From Cavia porcellus (taxonomy: Eukaryota > Chordata > Mammalia > Rodentia > Caviidae): DNA of 64,000 bases. The translations under genes were made by a program, and so were the position numbers. Shown in pieces: positions 48,891 through 58,939 of the stretch. Under the pieces are notes generated by a model. It was not told the DNA's origin. It did not search any database and saw only the letters and a program-made list of their open reading frames with translations. Position 1 is the first letter of the stretch. Each line of letters opens with the position of its first letter. Location of the stretch: NCBI RefSeq assembly GCF_034190915.1, contig NW_026947492.1:18443501-18507500 (forward strand), given 5' to 3'.

Positions 48891-50513
48891 AATAAATGGT
48901 CTTTTCTTTTTTTTAGTGACATGTTTCAAGAAACAGAATAAAAATTTCATTAAAACTACTTTCTATTCTGATTCATGCTTTAACCCATCTAAAATTATTT
49001 GCCTAAGCCAAATCCACCTCAACAAAGGGACAGAACAATCAGAACATAAAATCCATTAATTCCTAACACTACAGGGCAAAGCCATCATAAAAGTGCTAAG
49101 TGGACCAAGTGACCCACACTTTTGCACTTTAAACCTTTTCCCCATACTTCTTTTATAACAGTTCTACTTGACATAAAAAAGCTTGATGTGACAGTGCACA
49201 CCTATAATCCCAGTACCCTATGAGGCAGAGGCACGATGATCACAAATTCAACCACAGCCTGGGCAACTTAGTGCTCTGTCTCAACATGAAAAGGGGCTTG
49301 GGATACAGGTACTCAGATCAGGGTCAAGGCTCTGGGTTCAATATGCAATTCAGAAGGTAGGAGGAAGGAAAGAAAGGACAGGAAGAAGGAAGGGAAGAAG
49401 GGATGAGAGGAGATAGCAAAGGAGGCATCATTGAGAAAAACAGAGAGACAAAGAAAGATAGAGATAGTGGGAGAGAGGGTCTCATAAAGCATATTTAATT
49501 ATTTTTGCTTATCAAAACAAAAGCAAAAGTCCATTCATTGATCCAATTTTAAAATTGATATTTTGACCTATATAGCACTTTGGATATTCTGAAAAAATAC
49601 ATGCATTCTAGATCACTGAAAAATATTAAGAAAAAATGCTGACAATGAAAATGTCAATACATTAATTTTTACAGCTTGTCTTTAAAATTCATTGAAATTG
49701 ACTTTTCCAAAAATGAATTAATAGATTCTGCCCTAAAAATTAACTAGATACTCAAAATTATTTACTCCATTTGCTAAAACTTCCAGAACATTCCATGATG
49801 CCCTGCAAATCTCTCCATCATGGGTCAAATGCATAATTTAATTCTTGAAAAATCTCTAAATTATGACTCTTTGAGTCAATAAATAATATATAACTTTCTA
49901 CTCAGCATTTTGTAACCTATAAAGTTACATAAGACATAAAGAAATACATTGAGATTAAAGGGTGGCACATAATAACTCAAGTTTGACACACAAATGTAAT
50001 ATTAATGCACATTTCTTTAACTGACCAAGATAATCTAGGAGAGAAAAGCCTTTCTCTCTTATTCTTTTAAAAAATTGGTGTTGAAAAATCAGTTATAAGA
50101 GGTTACATTAGTGTAAATAAAATCAGATATTACAAAAGAAATCTACGAGTGTAGCAACATTCCATGACAATATGAGAAAGCACAGCTTTGTTAAAACAAA
50201 AGTAGACTGGAATTCAGATGTGTGCCCATATGGAACACATACATTTCTTCATCTCTAATATGCTGAGAATTCTAGATTAAGAAATCACTAAAACCCAGTC
50301 ACACTAAGTTAATTATAATTGTTTTGTGTAAAGCTTGGAATAGTCAAGATGAGGTGAAAAAAAGTTCAGGGAAGATCAGATCTGAACTAAACACACAACC
50401 AAATAGAAAGTCTTAAACCTCACCTTCTCAAAATACGGAAAAACACCTGAATCAAAAACATAGATACAAATAAGCAACAACTTGTAGCTTCCTTCTCAAA
50501 AACTATTTTTCTT
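48891..50513. other. Duplicon B, 3' flank of OR2
   Basis: A B1-like SINE (about 49185-49290), a decayed ID-like piece (about 49290-49350), an AAGG-rich tract (49355-49405), and from 49800 sequence shared with duplicon A. No gene other than the OR is seen. Confidence 0.6.
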
Positions 50514-51446
50514 CTAAGACAATATTTTTCTGTTCAAAGTTCTCGTCAAGGCAATTTTGACATCCTTATTCCTCAATCCATAGATTAAAGGATTTAACAT
50601 AGGTACCACAATGGTATAGAACAGGGAAGACACTTTCTCTTGATCAAGGGACAAAATGGATGGTGGTTTCAGATATGCAAAAACACCAGAACCAAAGAAA
50701 AGAGAAACTACAACCATGTGGGAGCTGCAGGTGCGGAAAGCTTTGGACCTGCCCTCTGTGGAACGAATGTGAAGAATGCTAGACAGGATGAGGGCATAAG
50801 AAATAAAGATGATAACAGTGGGTATGCAAATAACAGTAGCCACAACAATAAAGATCACCAAGTCATTTGTATCAGTGCTATTACAGGAGATCTCAACTAT
50901 GGGAAGGAAATCACACATGAAATGGTTGATAAGGTTGTCAGAACAGAAGGTCAGACTCATTATGTTTCCTGTGTGTACAGTGGCCCCGAAAAACCCCATG
51001 AAATAGACACCAAACAAGAGTAGTGAACATACCTGGGGAGACATGGTGACTGGGTACACAAGTGGGTTGCAGATGGCAACACAGCGATCATATGCCATTG
51101 CTGAAATAAGAAAAGACTCAGAAATGACAAAGAAGCAGAAGAAAAACAGCTGTGTCATGCACCCAGCATGCACGATCATGTTCTCCTTGAAGAAAAAACT
51201 CATCAGCGTTTTAGGGGTGATGGTAGTGGAGCAAGATAAATCTATGATGGCGAGGTTGAAGAGGAAGAAGTACATGGGGGTGTGCAGGTGAGAATTCAGT
51301 GCTATTAGCATGATCAAGCCCATGTTGCCAAGCACTGTGGCCAGGTAGAAACCTAGAAAGAGGAAGAACAGGGGGAGCCGGAGTCCTGGTTGGTCGGTTA
51401 AGCCTGCGAGGATGAACTCTGTCACAGAAGTGTTTCTGGCTGCCAT
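50514..51446 (-). CDS. Olfactory receptor 2 (class II, OR8-like), intact, DRC variant
   Basis: A 310-residue odorant receptor, paralogue of the gene at 23996-24928 with 75 differences by hand count. It has Asn5 glycosylation (NTS), GN in TM1, LHTPMY (54-59), Cys96, and TM7 PMLNPLIY (282-289). There is no stop or frameshift. Three family-invariant positions differ from OR1: MAYDRCVAIC replaces the DRY tyrosine (residue 122) by cysteine; KAFRTC replaces KAFSTC (residue 238); IYGLRN replaces IYSLRN (residue 290). These lie at the G-protein face, so coupling could be altered; that is inference. The C-terminal ten residues are the least conserved. The start ATG at 51444-51446 aligns with OR1. Confidence 0.95.
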   Translation of the reverse strand: MAARNTSVTEFILAGLTDQPGLRLPLFFLFLGFYLATVLGNMGLIMLIALNSHLHTPMYFFLFNLAIIDLSCSTTITPKTLMSFFFKENMIVHAGCMTQLFFFCFFVISESFLISAMAYDRCVAICNPLVYPVTMSPQVCSLLLFGVYFMGFFGATVHTGNIMSLTFCSDNLINHFMCDFLPIVEISCNSTDTNDLVIFIVVATVICIPTVIIFISYALILSSILHIRSTEGRSKAFRTCSSHMVVVSLFFGSGVFAYLKPPSILSLDQEKVSSLFYTIVVPMLNPLIYGLRNKDVKIALTRTLNRKILS

Positions 51447-51466
51447 TTACACTTTTCATGTGTGAT

Positions 51467-51485
51467 CTGTGGGGTAAGAAAAGAG
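51467..51485 (-). promoter_or_regulatory. Likely splice acceptor of OR2
   Basis: On the minus strand CTTTTCTTACCCCACAG lies 20 bases before the ATG. It is stronger than the OR1 version and at the same relative position, which supports a shared two-exon structure. Confidence 0.7.
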
Positions 51486-52779
51486 AACAATTTGTAAACA
51501 AAGAAATATCAAACGACTTTTCTTTATCTCTCCTCTATTGTTGAAAATGGAATCCACAAAAGATAGTTTATGTTTGGTTGGAGAATTTTTCCCATTTGTT
51601 GTGGGTATCAAGCTACCATGGGAGTCTAACTTCCAAAGTTACCTGTGAGGATAAATTCTGCCTCCAGAATAAGAGCTGATGATGCTCAAGAAAGAAATGC
51701 CACACCACATACAGGCTTCTTGGTCTCTTAGATACTGAAATATACTGTGCTCTTTCTCTCTGATTTCTCCTCCTGAGCCTCTTTCCTATATTGGAGGCAG
51801 AAAATAACATGGCTCTGAATCAGTAGTGTAAGATTCAAAAAGTGATTTTATTATAGCTTCTTTCTCTTTAATAAAAAGTAAAGTATTTTTATTGCTGTTT
51901 TACTTAACATTTTTTATTTATACCTCAATTAAAGTTATTTTAATTAATACACAGATTATGTTTTTCCAAGATCTCTTAGCTCTAGCAGCTGCAGATTTAA
52001 TATTATTTTAAAACTAACATTTATTTAAGAGCTCTCCAAGGGGTTCTGTTTGTAAGAGGCTCTGTTTTAAGTGATATAGAATGCTATTATTCCTTTTTCA
52101 CAGATGTGACAACAGAGATTAAGAATCTAGCCTAAATTTACAAACATGAAACTTCATTGCAATGAATGTTGGCAGCCTGACTCTTAACATTTGTAACCCC
52201 TGTGTTTATCACAACTCTGTTCAGGCAGGCACTCACCTTCCTCATTCAGAGCTGTAGTGATATTCTCTACAGTCTCCTGTACAATTTTCCTGAGAAGAAC
52301 AAAGATCCAGTGAAGAGGAGATAGCAGACTTGAGCTCAAAGCACTTTCCTCCCAGCCTGGAAGAAAGGATCAGAATTTCTAACTGATCTGGTAATTTTTT
52401 GTGCAATGCAGAACAAGATTTATATTTGCTCTCTTACCCAAGAGAATATGAACTTCCAGAAAAGAGACTGCATTTGTTTCTTGCAAGGAGGTAGCAGGAG
52501 AATAAGCACTTGATTCTCAATTACAGATCTCAGTAATCTGATTATTAAGACAGATTCACTCATGACTTCTTCCTCCTAGGAAAACCTTCCCTAGGAAAGA
52601 AAAAAAAAATGTTTGCTTATCCCTTGGAATTGCTTGAAATTATTTTAGACATAATTATTTCAAGCAACTAAGAAAAGTTTTACTATAAAAAATAATGCAA
52701 TTACCATTTTTTGAATGTCCAGTAATTTACCTATAATGTTTAAGCTTGACTGAGTCAATTTCATTAGTTTGGAATCCAT
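51486..52779. other. OR2 5' flank, conserved between duplicons
   Basis: 51920-52530 parallels 25390-25985. No open frame is supported. Presumably intron and upstream region of OR2. Confidence 0.55.
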
Positions 52780-53080
52780 CTGAAACATTAGTGGAGCAGA
52801 GATCTTAATGTGTGTGCACGTGTCAAGGAGGTGTGACCTTGCCTATCGCAACTGTTCCCTGGCCCCTTCCTCCAGGCACTGTTCCCCTGCTCTGCTTCCC
52901 AACTCCTGTGAACTGTGCACCTTTGCCATTGCCCAGCCTTTCCACCATGATGTTTATGCCTTACAGGCAGATGGAGATGAACTAAATGTCCTGAAACCAT
53001 GAGCCAACATCATTTTTCTTCCTTTATATTGTGAGTTTCATAGCTGTGTCTCAGAGAAGCACAAGTTCACCAATACAACA
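52780..53080 (+). repeat. Old LTR relic (MaLR-like), duplicon B
   Basis: Counterpart of 25990-26330; both end in the 'gaaaccatgagc' block. Confidence 0.4.
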
Positions 53081-53394
53081 CCTGGCATAGTGTCTTTTAG
53101 TGACCTCCAGTTGCCCAGAACCAAAGCACTATACAAACATATCAGTGTTTTCTTCATGACAATGATACTCATTTCCTTGGTGAATTGTTTACTGATATGT
53201 TGTTTTAGAGCCCAGATCCCTGCCTAATTCTGTGTGCTTCTAAGCCCCTTATCTGAACTGACAAGCTGAACTACTTGTTAGATCTCCATACTCACAGAAA
53301 TCCATGAAGCAGTCTTAGCTTCTCAGAGCAGATAGTTGTTGGAAAATAACAACCAATAAATTTAATTTATAAAAAGTGATAATATCAGATCTTT

Positions 53395-53940
53395 GAGGCC
53401 CATAGGGACCAAGAATATGCACCCATTTACCTACAGTTATTTGGGACACTTTAGTGATGCTCTTGGGCCTAGGAGACTGAACCCAGTGGCCTGCCCACAC
53501 CCAGATGTCACCTCCGAGGCTTTTGAGACTAGGAGTCTAAACCTAGGGACTTGCAGTCAACCAGGAACCCTCTGTGAGTCCTACAAGGACTGGGAAACTG
53601 CCCCCATTGACCCACTACCACCCTGGAAGCCTTGGCGAGGCTGCTCCCAGCAAACTTTCCACAAACAGGAACCATTTGTGAGACCCACAGGAACTCAGCA
53701 TGTGTCCAGCCACTTACAGCTATCTGGGAGCCCTCAGTGAGGCCTTTTAGGACTAAGAGTCTGTGCTCAATGATCCATCCACAACTGGGAACCATCTCTG
53801 AGGCCTACAGGGTCTTCAACCTTGTGCCTAGCAATCTGCAGTCTTCTGGGAACACTCAGTGAAGCCCTCAGGGACCAGATGTCTATGCCCAGTCACCCAG
53901 AACCAAAAGCAACCCTCAGTGAGGCCCACTGACAGACAAC
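53395..53940 (+). repeat. 61-bp tandem monomers, L1-D 5' UTR
   Basis: The motif GAGGCC/GAGTCC/GAAGCC recurs at 53395, 53516, 53576, 53637, 53680, 53739, 53800, 53861 and 53921, mostly 59-61 bp apart with one double spacing. Units share a 'CTGGGAACC' block. They are unrelated to the monomers at 17224 or 55560. Confidence 0.8.
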
Positions 53941-53999
53941 TGACCAAAATGAGCACACCTAGAACTTTACATCCAGCTGATTCTGAGGAACACAGGAAA

Positions 54000-55080
54000 A
54001 TATCAAAAAAAAAAAAACAAAGTGCAACCTCAAACTTCCAGTCCATCCAGATGAACTCCAGGCACATAGACATGGATGAATTTGGAAATTAAGCAGCTGA
54101 AATCTCTGAAATCATAGCAATAAAGTAAAGAAACAATCTCAGGAGGCTATAAAGGAAATAATATCAGAGATAATTTCTCATGTAAAAACAGAAATTATGA
54201 ACATAATGAAAGAATTCATGAATATATCCAAAGAAAACATAGATTTTTTTTTAAAAAAGGAGCATAGGAAAATGAACAATATTGAATGAAGCATGCTGGA
54301 AACAATTAGAATACACAAAGGTTCAAGGAGATATACAAAAAAATCAAAAATTCCATTGAAAGCTGCAAAACTGCATAAAAGAAACTGAAGATAGGCACTC
54401 AGACTTCAAAGATATGATTGTGACTAGTGATCACTAAAGGAAAAACCTCTTTAAAACCACAAGGAATCAGGAAACAACAATTCAATAGCTGCAAGATGAT
54501 GCAAAGAGACACAATAAAATACTGATAGGTGTTAACAAACATGAAACAACATAAATAACACAAAAAACCTATTTGCAGATATAATTGAAAAAAATTCCCA
54601 GACATGGGAAAAGAACCTAACATATAGATAAGTGAAAAATATAGAACTCCAATTAGAAATAACCAAAATAAAACTACACCTCAACATACAGTAATCAAGA
54701 TTCCAGAAATTCAGTATAAGAACAGAATATTAAAAGCCACTAGAGAACAGAAACAGATTTCCTATAAAGGAAAGCCTATCAGAATCATGGCAATCTTCTC
54801 AATACAAACCATCAAGTTAAGAAGAGCTTGGAGTGAGGTATTTCAAGTCATGGAAGAAAACAACTTCCAACCAAGACTGATGTACCCTGAAAAACTTTCA
54901 TTCAAATTCAGTGATGAACTAAGGCACATCTATGACAAAGGACAACTGAAGAAGTTCATGATAACCCAACCAACTCTACAAAGGATACTGAAAGATATTC
55001 TAGAAAGAGAAACAAATAACCATAATTCCAAGATCAATAACAGAAAGAACAAGCAACCAACAAGCAGGGCAAGCAATTAA
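54000..55080 (+). pseudogene. L1-D ORF1, broken
   Basis: Coiled-coil and RRM regions are frameshifted. The C-terminal domain is readable at 54787-55080 (IKLRRAWSEVFQVMEENNF; TLQRILKDIL). It would have been the LINE RNA chaperone. Confidence 0.7.
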
Positions 55081-55559
55081 ACAGAGGACTAAAAGATGAG
55101 AACCAACAACAGAAAGATAATGTGACAAAGATAAGCCAGTACATATAGTTGTAACCAATAACGTAAATGGACTCAATCACCAATCAAAAGAAACAGACTG
55201 ACTGAATGGATTAAGAAACAAATCCAGCAATATTTTCACAGATTTAACTGAAAAGGAAATTCATAAACTGAAAGTCAAAGGATGGAAAACAATATTCCAT
55301 GCAACAGAGACACAGAAAACAATACAGTTAGAGATTCAGTTTGCAGACATTGTGAAATTCAAACCAAGAATGATCAAAAGTGATAAAGAATGTCACTATA
55401 AGTGGCTGCTGCTGCCTGTAGCCCGGGTGGCTGGGAGAAGCAGAGCTTTGGTGAGTGACGCAGCGGAGGTTTAGTTTGACGCGGTGTGTTACGTGGGGGA
55501 GAGAATAAAACTGCAGCAAGATCCGGTCGTGAAAGCAGTGATGGAGGCTCTTGTACCAC

Positions 55560-56200
55560 CACCTGCGGGAACTTTCTCCCTGACTTGGGGGACCAGACCG
55601 GCTCCCCACCGAAGGGTAAGAGTAACAGCTGTGGCTGGGAGCTCCGCCCAGCCTGCCAGAACTTTCGCCCTGACCTGGGGACCCAGGCCGGTTTCCCACC
55701 AGACCTGGAAACCAGCCCAGTTCAGAGACTATAGCAGCTGCAGCTGGGAGCTCCGCTCAGCCTGCGGGAACTTTCTCCCTGACTTGGGGGACCAGACCGG
55801 CTCCCCACTGGACCAGAGACCAAGCCAGAAGGGTGAGTAACAGCTGTGCCTGGGAGCTCCGCCCAGCCTGCGAGAACTTTCGCCCTGACCTGGGGACCCA
55901 GGCCGGTTTCCCACCAGACCTGGGAACCAGCCCAGTTCAGAGACTATAGCAGCTGCAGCTGGGAGCTCCGCTCAGCCTGCAGGAACTTTGTCCCTGACTT
56001 GGGGGACCAGACGGGCTCCCCACCAGACCAGAGACTAGGCCGGAAGGGTAAGAGTGGGCGGCTGGGAGCTCTGCCCAGCCTGCGGGAACTTTCGCCCTGA
56101 CCTGGGGACCCAGGCCAGGTCTCTACCAGACCCGGGACCAGGCCAGATCAGAGACTGTGGCAGCAGCGGCTGGGAGCTCCACCCAGCCTGAGACACTCTT
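55560..56200 (+). repeat. About 105-bp promoter-type monomers, L1-E 5' UTR
   Basis: The GCTGGGAGCTCC block recurs at 55634, 55743, 55849, 55958, 56061 and 56169 (103-109 bp apart), followed each time by CAGCCTG and CCCTGACCTGGGG-type blocks. Alternate units are more alike, giving a 200-215 bp higher-order period. CpG-rich, unlike the AT-rich surroundings. Confidence 0.85.
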
Positions 56201-56332
56201 CCTGGCCTGAGGAGCAGGCCATAGTTCCCTGCTGGGTCCAGTGAGTGGGGCCATCACAGGGTACCCCATCCCAGGCTGGTGGATCTCTCTCCCCCACCTG
56301 GAACAACACTTGAAGCTTCCAAATGCAGGAAA

Positions 56333-57382
56333 ATGACAAAATGAAAGTCTAAAATGCAATCTCAAACATCCAGCCCATCCCAAGAAAGTCCAGGAGCCAT
56401 GTGCATAGAAGAAAATACATGCCACATGACTAAAATACCTGAAATAATGGTAACCGAAATAAAGAAGCAAGTATGGGAAGCCCTGAAGGAATTCAAAATA
56501 GAAATATTCTCTTAGATGAAAGAAGAATTGATAAAAGAAATGAAGCAGATGCTAAACATAGCTAAAGAAGAGGCAGTTAAAAATTAGAGGAACTAAACGG
56601 AAGGATAGAATCCCTGGATGAACAGTATAGGAAGCAAACAGAATACATAAAACAGATGCAAAGAGATATACAGGAAATCAAAAACTCCATTGAAAGTTGT
56701 AAAAACCACCTTAATGAATGTGAAGATAGAATCTCAGACCTTGAAGACAAGACTGCAACAAGTGAATAGGAAAGAAAATATCTTTCAAAAATAACAAGAA
56801 ATCAGGAAATAACAATTCAACTCCTACAGGATGATGCAAAGAGAAACAACATAAGATTGATAGGGATAAATGAAAAAGAAGGAGATAACATAAAGATGTC
56901 AAGAGGATATTTAGAGAAGTAATAGCTGAAAATTTCCCAAACATGAGATTGGAAATGATATCAAGATCAATGAAGCATATAGATCTCCAAATAGTCACAA
57001 CCAAAATAAATCTACACTCAGACATATAATAATGACCACCTCAGAAATTGAACAAAAGAATAGAATATTAAAGGCTGTCAGAGAGAAAAGACAGATCATT
57101 TATAAAGGAAAACCTATCAGAATTACAGCAGACTTCTCAGCACAAACAATAAAGTCAAGAAGAGCATGGAGTGATGAATTTCAGATCCTAAAAGAAAATG
57201 ATTTTCAACCTAGGCTGATGTACCCTGCAAAACTGTCCTTCAAATTTGATGGAGAAATACAATACTTCCATGACAAAGATCAGCTGAAAAGCTTCATGAT
57301 CACCAAGCCAACCCTGCAAAGAATACTGAAAGACAGCCTAGATACATTTAGGGAAAAAACACTAAACAAAGCAGACAGTTGA
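56333..57382 (+). pseudogene. L1-E ORF1, several stops
   Basis: The start ATG at 56333 is followed by an in-frame TGA at 56342 (likely CpG decay of CGA) and TAGs at 56513 and 56585. The C-terminal RRM/CTD reads open at 57032-57382 (RILKAVREKRQIIYKGKPIR; IKSRRAWSDEFQILKEN). Confidence 0.8.
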
Positions 57383-57422
57383 ACAGAGCAGAAAGATAAA
57401 CATGCAATGCCAGAAAGATAAT

Positions 57423-57956
57423 ATGTCAACCATAAACAAATTTATAACAGTTCTTACTATTAATGTAAATGGTCTCAATACACCAATTAAAAGAATCAGA
57501 CTGACAGAATGGATCAAGAAACAAAATCCAACCATATGCTGTTTACAAGAAACCCACTTAACTCAAAAGGATATCCACAGACTCAAAGTCAAAGGATGGA
57601 AAACAACATTCCATGCAACAAGAACCCAAAAAAAAGCTGGGGTAGCTATTCTGTTTGCAGACAAAGTCAACTTCAAGCCAATAATGATTAGAAAAGATAA
57701 AGAAGGTCACTACATACTGGTTAGGGGAAAACTCCAAGAGAAAGATATAACTATCTTAAAAATATATGCACCAAACTCCAGAGCACCCAGTTATATAAAG
57801 CAAGTACTAACAGAAATGAAAAACCAAATCAGTAGTAATACAATTCTGACAGGATATCTTAACACACCACTGACACCAATGGACAGATCAACCAAAAAGA
57901 AAATCAACAAAGAAATAAAAGAACTGAATTGCACCTGTGAACAAATGGTCTTAATA
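57423..57956 (+). pseudogene. L1-E ORF2 endonuclease domain, first part
   Basis: An open frame from ATG 57423 encodes the APE-like endonuclease. The start gives the canonical numbering: Asn14 (NVNGLN), Glu43 (LQETHLT) and Tyr115 (IYAPNS) are present. Asp145 is replaced by Tyr (GYLNTPL, codon 57855-57857), which removes a catalytic residue. The frame is cut by the provirus. Confidence 0.85.
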
Positions 57957-57962
57957 GATATA
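57957..57962. repeat. Provirus target duplication, left
   Basis: GATATA, identical to 62864-62869. A 6-bp duplication is typical of betaretrovirus-like elements. Confidence 0.95.
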
Positions 57963-58445
57963 TGTCGATGTCCGCTCCCGGCCGGCAGGAAGGACACACG
58001 ACAAAGTCTGGTAGTGGACAACCTTTTCTTTTTATTTTCCTTCTCCGTACAGCCTGCCCTGGGTTCTCCCAGCTGAAGCCTCCTCTGGTCCGCTCCCCGC
58101 GGCTCCTTTTGTGCTTCAGTCTGCCCCAAAGCCTCTACCGGTCCGCTCTCCGCGGCTCCTTTTGGGCTTCTACTTCCGGGCTTCTATCTGGCTTCTACTT
58201 CCGCCCAGGGGTGGCACCGGTATATATACGGGTACAGTGTCCAATCATGTTAAAGTAAGCAAGGCAAGCTGATTGGCTAACATCATCAGTTGCCAGGCAG
58301 ACTATATTGTTGAGCGGGTTGTTTACGCGGTAAGCAGGAAACTAACATATTCGATGGGAGGGGTAACCTACCTCAGGCTTTGCTCTTTACCACAGGCCGC
58401 ACGTCCGCCGCGCAAGGCGAGCTATCACAGACGCGGCTCCCAACA
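57963..58445 (-). repeat. 3' LTR of the provirus
   Basis: 483 bp, TG...CA. It read identical to the 5' LTR base by base in my comparison. AATAAA lies at 58031-58036 (minus strand). Confidence 0.95.
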
Positions 58446-58459
58446 TCTCCCCCTATTTT
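58446..58459 (-). promoter_or_regulatory. Polypurine tract
   Basis: AAAATAGGGGGAGA directly abuts the 3' LTR on the minus strand, the expected plus-strand primer site. Confidence 0.9.
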
Positions 58460-58939
58460 ATTTTTTATGAATGTGCGCATCGTAGCCCTTCCTGGACTGG
58501 GTGCAGAGGCTTATGCCCTATGTGTAGGTCCACCGTAGGTCCTTGGCTTAGACCCTGGTTGGCCATGCCATGGTCTGCCAAGGCCCTGAGGCCCTCGTCC
58601 TTTTTCTAGGGCCAGGCACAAACTGGACGGAACCTGGATGCACACAAGCTTGCACTCATTTCCTCTCCGTAAAGAAATCCCCTCGGAGAGAAATTTAGAC
58701 CTGGGCAGCATCTAACAGTCCAGCGGCTTACGTGCAGGATGGGGTAGGGCCTGGCTTAGGTCGAGTCGTGCTGGGGAGGCACGCTCTTACCCGTCATTGA
58801 CTCATCTACCCTGCTATATCATAATTTTTTAGAGGAGGAGTGTGGGAAGCTCACCGTCCCTAGACTCGGTCGTAGGCTAGGCGAGCGAGCCATGCATATG
58901 CCTGAGGATCTTCTTGTCCATTTCGGGCTACCGCTATTT
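58460..58939 (-). other. Provirus tract between pol and polypurine tract, no env
   Basis: About 480 bp with no envelope-like reading frame. It could hold an RNA export element, as in other env-less class II elements, but no structure was verified. Confidence 0.4.

Larger units (their letters stand above)
36855..53389. repeat. Duplicon B of the tandem OR duplication
   Basis: Collinear with duplicon A (see that entry for matching blocks). It is bounded on the left by L1-A and on the right by the L1 that begins at about 53390, so its true ends are probably hidden by those insertions. Confidence 0.75.
53390..55397 (+). mobile_element. L1-D: 5' part of an L1 with 61-bp monomers
   Basis: Tandem 5' UTR monomers (53395-53940) lead to ORF1 (about 54000-55080) and the start of ORF2 (about 55140-55397). 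It stops abruptly at 55397, where the 5' UTR of another L1 begins. The missing part may lie beyond the window if L1-E inserted into it. Confidence 0.75.

Noticed and set aside
52788..53002. Small open frames on both strands
   Set aside because: They lie in an old LTR relic that is shared with 25990-26330 and differs there in frame.
55400..56300. CpG-rich region as a host gene promoter
   Set aside because: It is the tandem 5' UTR of L1-E, followed by L1 ORF1.
57962..58470. Open frames MSMSAPGRQEG... and MANIISC..., repeated near 62353-62942
   Set aside because: They lie in the two LTRs in the antisense direction; their duplication just reflects LTR identity.
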